A DNA stretch of 64,000 nt from Lamellibrachia satsuma (Eukaryota; Annelida; Polychaeta; Sabellida; Siboglinidae): NCBI GenBank assembly GCA_033239005.1, contig BSQZ01000105.1, positions 1,183,501 to 1,247,500 on the forward strand. The letters are read 5' to 3'. The notes below the pieces were generated by a model. It was not told where the DNA came from. It was given only the letters and a program-made list of their open reading frames with translations, and made no database searches. Below are positions 47,100 to 64,000 of the stretch, one piece after another (position 1 is the first letter of the stretch; each line of letters begins with the position of its first letter). Both the position numbers and the translations under genes were made by a program.

Positions 47100-47499
47100 A
47101 TTTTCTTCGAATGAAAACACATAACTCGTGTAAGGAGGCGAACGAACATAGAAAGAAGCGAGTGGATGTCGGCCCCTGGGGAGAAATACTGCCAGACTGC
47201 CCCCAACATTAATGCATTAATACGTAGATGGTGGGGTCTCGGTTACGGCATCTTGAGATATAAATATCTATGTATTCACGCGCTCACGTGACCCATAACA
47301 GAAAAATTCCCCATAAATCCCTCCGCCTCTAAGACTCTAAAAAGATGCATTATTTCATAGCCAATAGCTTCTACAAACAAACATGTAAAGATGACTGTTA
47401 AGGTGCACTCTTGTCACGTCATATGAATTTCTTAATTTCACATGTTATAATAATTTTAGACGCCCTACATGTAGTAAGATAAACAGAGACTTCTCGATA
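47100..47499. other. Intergenic sequence
   Basis: Nothing recognised. Confidence 0.3.
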
Positions 47500-47562
47500 A
47501 ACCAATAGCTTCCTTGTCCACTTGCCATCTGGGCCTTTGCCTTGGATGGCAGTCTTGTTAAA
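47500..47562 (+). mobile_element. CR1-like LINE 3'-UTR tail only
   Basis: The family segment (aaaccaatagcttccttgtc ... ttggatggcagtcttgttaaatc) stands alone without RT sequence, a fourth copy of the tail seen at 13.9, 26.7 and 33.4 kb. Confidence 0.8.
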
Positions 47563-48288
47563 TCTTTTCTTGGGCATCTTTCTCTCGTAATAACGAAGTG
47601 GGAGTTCGCTCAGCCGATTTTGTTATTATCGCCGCGTCTGCAATATGTCCTCACGGTGGCGCGCATGGTTGCGGGGACAGCACATCGGGGAATGGATATC
47701 TTATTCTTAATACAGGGGTATATCTTTGGTAAGATCTTCCCGTGTGCTGTCCAGACCCCTAATGAAAATCCGCGGAACGCAGCTAGCATGGCCCGATGCC
47801 AGAAAAACAGATAACTAAGTCAGAACGAGCACAACAAATCGCCGACTTCAACTACACGCTGGCATACGCATGCCATATCAAGACAACATTACTTGCGCCC
47901 GAACGAACTTAGTATTCCGTCAGATTAGTATCTGCTCCGAACCGTTTGCTTCAAGCGACGGGCGTCCAATTAGCAGATGCCACAGTCACTAAGCTTGCAA
48001 ACGCTGAATCGGCTGCTTGCCGAAGTTCCTTCAGGCAAACAAAACGCAGTCTACAATAATGTGTGTCTGATTCCCTGTCTGTCTGCCAGAGTTCACGTCC
48101 GACCGATGTCCGATGCTCAGACCAAGTTATGTCCTCGTGTGCGAGAAAATTTACAATTTTCTCCCGCCGGTCGTTTGGAGCATGTCTGCACAGGCGTGTG
48201 CAACTATGCATCAGTCGTGTGCGGATATGAGCCAGTGCAGTAAGTTCATTTACATAAAGTGACGGCATGATATGGCAGGTATACGGCA

Positions 48289-48290
<2 letters not shown>
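47563..48290. other. Intergenic sequence with a fragment of the 75-bp satellite
   Basis: About 34 bp at 47727-47760 equal a junction of the 75-bp repeat at 26.4-26.6 kb. The rest is unassigned. Confidence 0.4.
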
Positions 48291-48512
<222 letters not shown>

Positions 48513-48626
48513 CTTCAGAGGGCAAAACAATTATGCTGTCTTATTAAATTGTTATGCACAACCCTATTTGAACAATTAGTAAATATTTCACGATACATTA
48601 AAATGTGGATGTTCGTGCTCGTGTGT

Positions 48627-48629
<3 letters not shown>

Positions 48630-48692
<63 letters not shown>

Positions 48693-48711
48693 TGTGTGTG
48701 TGTGTGTGTGT
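48630..48711. repeat. (GT)n microsatellite
   Basis: GT run with one A interruption. Confidence 0.96.
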
Positions 48712-48947
48712 TTTATATTGTATTGCCATTCACTATTTCACACTCCATCCAATGATTTATATTCCATTTACAAAGCTTAATATACAAAACTGAACACTTA
48801 CATTTCTATGCACAAAGTGTATAAGATATGTAAGTGTGCAGATTCAAATTCATGTAATAACAGTAACATGTGCGAGTGACACTTTGTGATCCACGAGTTC
48901 TTTGCAGTAACAACGTGCTCCGTTTGATGTAACAACTTGCCCCGCTT

Positions 48948-49406
48948 ATGGGGCTATTTGTTACAATCGACCGCGCCTGGGAAACTTCACACACCTACCT
49001 AACTACAATACCGAATATAAATGGTATGGTATATTTTATTAACGCGAATAATACATTTAATGCAATAGAGCAAGCTGGCCGTGACTTTGACGCCGACAAA
49101 CTTCTCACTAAGACAAGATCACGGCGTCACAAAAAAGAACCAGTAGAAGATGTATATTGTATTTTGAGACTGAATCATCATCGTCATCCACAGAGAAATA
49201 TCGACCTGTGTGAATTTCACGTTCTAACGAGTACAGGTCATACAGAGTACAAGTCATACAGAATACAGGTCATACAGAGCGCGACACATTCGCACTGGTT
49301 GACATTCACGTATGGCAGGCGCAACCAAATCTGTGGAATATTATCAGAAATCGAGTCCTCAACAATAATACTGAAAACGAAGAAGAAGATCATATATACC
49401 GAATAG
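48948..49406 (+). CDS. Unrecognised open frame, 152 codons
   Basis: A fairly mixed-composition frame from a TTG-adjacent/ATG-rich start region to a TAG. I recognise no domain, signal peptide or membrane segment. No promoter or splice sites were identified. The length is modest for AT-rich DNA, so it may be chance or an unrecognised transposon piece. Confidence 0.15.
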   Translation: MGLFVTIDRAWETSHTYLTTIPNINGMVYFINANNTFNAIEQAGRDFDADKLLTKTRSRRHKKEPVEDVYCILRLNHHRHPQRNIDLCEFHVLTSTGHTEYKSYRIQVIQSATHSHWLTFTYGRRNQICGILSEIESSTIILKTKKKIIYTE

Positions 49407-52152
<2,746 letters not shown>

Positions 52153-52465
52153 GTAATATATAAAAAAATTATTACAAGGATACATGAAGCTCAATAGCAT
52201 CACACAAAACTATTGTTGTGTGTAGTACCTCACACACACCCCTGTATTCTTATTTTTTCCGCTACTGTCTACAGTTAAAAAGGGGGAATGTCGTTTTACG
52301 GGTGTTGCTGACATGCCCGTCACGTGATTCCGTAAACGCCTGACCCCGACTGTTCCTGAATGTGCAGACCGGCAGCGTTGATATTCACAAATAAGTAGTG
52401 GTCAAATTATATTCAAGCAACTGTGGTTCATTAAAACACATTTGGCCGATCAAGATGTTAGAACA

Positions 52466-52615
52466 GAGATATAGATTATACTATGTAATAGAGATGTAGG
52501 TTAAACTATATAATAGAGATATAAGTTATACTATGTAATAGATATATAGGTTATACTATGTAATAGAGATATAGGTTATACTATGCAATAGAGATTTAGA
52601 TTATACTCTGTAACA
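52466..52615. repeat. 25-bp minisatellite (x6)
   Basis: Six diverged units of gagatataggttatactatg plus taata; exactly 150 bp. Confidence 0.9.
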
Positions 52616-52846
52616 TGATTTTATGGAGAAAAAACGATCACACCACGTACCTTTGATATCACCAGATACAACATGTATGAATGACACAAAACATAGTATA
52701 AAGTCATGAAAGATAAACATCAAACTTGATAAATGAGCAGCTAGCCAAACAGTAAAATATGGAATTCGTCGTGCGCTTTGATTAGCGAAGCATCAGCTGG
52801 CGCCACGCACTGTAATACGAAGGATACGTGAAAGCACACGTGCACC

Positions 52847-52872
52847 AACGAACGAACGAACGAACGAACGAA

Positions 52873-52904
<32 letters not shown>

Positions 52905-52908
52905 CAAA
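52847..52908. repeat. (AACG)n(CGCA)n(CA)n compound repeat
   Basis: Three simple-repeat phases follow each other without a spacer. Confidence 0.93.
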
Positions 52909-54985
52909 CATTTAGTAATTCATTTCCCTTTGAATAAATTTAAACATTTGCAATTGCATTCAAATGCGTTGACTGCATTTATTAAAAAAGTCTTTGTTTT
53001 CATTACACAAAGAGTACTGATGTTTAACTCGATATATGTTAATTAAAAGAGGGCATTTACTGCCCATCTTGTGTTATCGTTTGGCGACCTTAGAAGCTAC
53101 GTGTGGTTATTTGTATATTATGATGTGTACCAAGGAAGAGCTTACTAACTCCTGCTGTCTTAAGCAAAGTTTTAATGAGATTCACATTACCAACGTGTTG
53201 GTATTTCCTCAACAAGTGCTGCACGTTGTTGACCTATTGATCTCAGTGGCGATCTGTGAATATATATAGACTGACGCGAAAGGAATGCGCTGGCTTGTAT
53301 TTGAGGGTCTCTGCTTGAGCGTGTCAACAGCACACATGTCAAACTGTTTACTATGAAGCTATTCGTGCATGCAGATTTATTTTAACATACTTTGGCATGA
53401 ATAATGTGAGAGCAGACGTGGGTGTCCACGTTGCCATTTGCAGGACACCTACTGTTCCAGATCGCCACTAAGGAGGTACGACAACACGACTTACAACGGA
53501 AACAAAGTGTGCTTTACACACCGTCTTCCCACGAGAGTTGTTTTACTATTAACGAGACATTTATACCTTTCGCGTGACCACTTTACCAAGTCGTCCATAA
53601 ATAGATTAGACAAGGTTACGACAAATGTAGCCTGGACAAATAACTGCACTAATCTGTCAAAGTCATCCAGCTCGACTGCAAAACAAACTCCTATGTAGGA
53701 TGAATATTGATTGGTTTGTTTGCAATTAAGAAATCAATCCCTAGATTATGTCTTAATTAAGCTTCCACTATTTTGACTGTTCCTAAGAAAGCACAGGCGA
53801 TTGAACGCAGCGCTGAAATAAAGTCATAGGACAAAAGTCATAGAAATAAAGTCACAGTTTTGGCTAGGAAAATGTATCAAGGAAATAAGTCACAATATTG
53901 TTTTATTCAAAGCATGTATCCTAAATACGTATACAAAGTTGCAGTTGCAACATGTTTTCCTGATACTTGAGCACAGTAAAGTTTGGAGATTAAGACGAAT
54001 TTCCCCGTTGACTTGTACGCAGTATTTCTAAAAATATAATTACATCTTAACACATTATTAAGTGATAGTGTTTATTATTATAGTGATTGACTACAGTGAT
54101 TTATTATTTAGCGCCTTCATTTGAATTTATTTAAATGTAGCTTTACACTGGAACGTTCGTGTAACCTGTTTTATTAAAACAACAGAGTCAGCTTTGATAT
54201 TTTCTTTTCAAGTGTCACGAACAAAAAAATTAAGTGGCCAAATACTTATGTGACCTGTAATCGTGTGTCACTATATCGTTTGGTTTGTATTTAGCATTTC
54301 AACTATTAAAATACAAAGTACTAGACGTATATGTAACATGTGACTTTTTTATGTGGCTTTATTTCCTATATTCGATGAAACAGCCAAGCCGTAGGAATGG
54401 GGTAGATCGCAACTGAGATGGGAGGACTGCGTAAGGAGGAAGGGAAGAAAGGCGGATGAGGGTGACAAGACGAGGAAGAAAGCACCAGGTGGCGGCACCG
54501 TCCATGTACAGTTCTGGGGCGGCTGATGGTGGTCCACTGCAGCGGGGAAGGTCAAGTCTGGGAGAGCGGTCTTGGTTGTGCTTGACCTTCTTGTGTTCCC
54601 TCAAGGTTACTTAGGAGCGGCGTATATTTGGTAGAGGGATGTCCATCGTCATATCCTGAGACATTTTGTGCAAAGTCGGAGTAGAAATAAGGAACAACCA
54701 GTGGTGATGGAGAACATGAGGTAACGATATGGTCAACAACGTACGTAGTTGACTAAAATATTCATGATGATAACTTGTAAAATAAAACAACCGTGAAGAT
54801 AACAATGACAATGATGGAATCAAAGTTGACTTTGAAGGATAGCATGATCTCACCCATGCCCATGCATTGTGTTTGAAGACGCATATTCAGTTTCGCTCTG
54901 TTTGTTTTAGGGTCGATATCCGGCCACTAGTGTGTTTATTTGTTCTGATATCGTTGGCACACATAATTAGGAGTGCCGACACCGG
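52909..54985. other. Intergenic sequence upstream of gene B
   Basis: About 2 kb. Near 54400-54440 a ggaggactgcgtaaggagg segment weakly resembles the RTE tail at 41.9 kb. No gene recognised. Confidence 0.3.
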
Positions 54986-54989
54986 ACTT

Positions 54990-54999
54990 GTATATAAGG
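54990..54999 (+). promoter_or_regulatory. TATA box of gene B
   Basis: GTATATAAGG, about 25-30 bp before the inferred 5'UTR exon. Same layout as gene A. Confidence 0.62.
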
Positions 55000-55019
55000 T
55001 GGCTGACTTCTGATACTAA

Positions 55020-55079
55020 CCACTTGGTATCGCGTTGACTCTTATTCGCGTGGTAAACTTGAACGAACGATCGTCTCAG
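55020..55079 (+). other. Gene B 5'UTR exon (inferred)
   Basis: Ends at donor CTCAG|gtaaga (exon end 55079); start placed by TATA distance. Non-coding, as in gene A. Confidence 0.6.
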
Positions 55080-55265
55080 GTAAGACCATGGATTCATGTC
55101 GCCGTTTAATATTTGGTAGATGGCAGGAAATGCATATTCAGTGTTTTCTTACTATTTCCTTATTTTTCAAAACGTGATTACATCGTCATGTGTAGCTCAA
55201 ATGTAACTGAATATTTTTGTTTCTATAATACACATGTGTACGCAAATTGCGGACATACATGCTTT

Positions 55266-55412
55266 GTTATGCGTTCTCTTAACATTGTTATGCGTTCTCT
55301 TAACATTGTTATGCGTTCTCTTAACATTGTTATGCGTTCTCTTAACATTGTTATGCGTTCTCTTAACATTGTTATGCGTTATCTTAACATTGTTGTGCGT
55401 TCTCTTAACATT
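55266..55412. repeat. 21-bp tandem repeat (x7) in gene B intron 1
   Basis: Seven units of gttatgcgttctcttaacat plus t, nearly identical except the last two. Confidence 0.93.
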
Positions 55413-55937
55413 GATCCAGTTAATCAATACGATAATACCAAATCATCTTTCCATGTACAGCCTCGTAATCAGATTTACCGTTCAGCAAATCAATATCGGT
55501 CAATTCTGCGGTTTTGATGCCCAGTTATGCGCCCACAACGTAGAGTAACCAACGTTCCTAAATTAGTATGCTAAAGATTGACAATTCCTTCTGTAGTTTC
55601 TCCCAAGTAATACATATAGGGTTAGTTAAGAAAAGTGTAAAAAATTACAAAAGTACCTTAAAGTAAATTAAATAATAGAGTGAATCATAGATGATGACCA
55701 AATGTGTGTGAACGCACAGTTACTGAACAGTGATTTTAACCAATCTTGGGTCAAACAATTGCGGTTCATCTTTGCATTTGAACAGAGTGAATGAAGTTAA
55801 CCAAACAAATATAGGCAAAGATAGAGTTAGTTGTTTCCTTTGTGTCACATATTCATTCTGATGTTACTCCAGTATCGCTAATATAATTTTGATATGTTAA
55901 AACTATACGTATTTTTGAGTGGCGCTGTTGGTTTCAG

Positions 55938-63987
<8,050 letters not shown>

Positions 63988-64000
63988 GTTCGCTGTCTTA

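Noticed and set aside
53250..53700. Possible promoter and exon near a TATATATAG motif and a tttgcag/ggtacg exon-like segment
   Set aside because: No signal peptide, cysteine pattern or consistent phase could be linked to it; the motif density is what AT-rich DNA gives by chance.

Overview
The window is animal nuclear DNA, not microbial. It has spliced genes with canonical GT-AG introns, long (CA)n/(TA)n microsatellites, several non-LTR retrotransposon lineages, a Ty3/gypsy element, tRNA-derived SINE-like sequence and DNA-transposon relics. The repeat types and the secreted cysteine-rich and acidic proteins suggest a marine lophotrochozoan, most likely a mollusc. That assignment is inference.

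Two host genes can be reconstructed exon by exon, and they are paralogues in opposite orientation. Gene A (minus strand, about 20.8 to 15.2 kb) is complete: TATA box, 5'UTR exon, a 21-residue signal-peptide exon, one ten-cysteine module split over two exons, a Thr/Ser/Pro-rich linker exon and one long acidic repetitive last exon. The product is 443 aa. Gene B (plus strand, from about 55.0 kb to past the window end) has the same beginning: TATA box, 5'UTR exon and a signal exon of the same length and phase. It then runs into a tandem array of about 2.9-kb genomic units. Each unit holds six small exons that encode linker-A, module A, linker-B and module B. Three units are present and the last is cut by the window edge. 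The linkers are rich in N-glycosylation sequons and the modules are strongly cationic. The cysteine frame recalls antistasin-like inhibitors, but the family call is tentative.

Most of the rest is transposable elements and satellites. Left flank (0-15 kb): a (CAG)59 tract; a decayed LINE; a Ty3/gypsy element with 194-bp LTRs and a 5-bp target duplication that has lost its reverse-transcriptase core; a second decayed gypsy pol on the minus strand; a relic of an unnamed repetitive gene family; and a CR1-like LINE carrying a nested LINE tail. Middle (21-54 kb): P-element-like transposase remnant, CR1-like and RTE-like LINE copies, a near full-length EN+RT LINE ending in (TAAG)n, a large inverted repeat, two copies of an unnamed 1.5-1.9-kb dispersed repeat, and many mini- and microsatellites.

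Within the host genes, every coding cassette is phase-compatible: linker exons 1-1, module exons 1-0 then 0-1. Whole units can therefore be duplicated without breaking the frame, and gene B appears to have grown this way.
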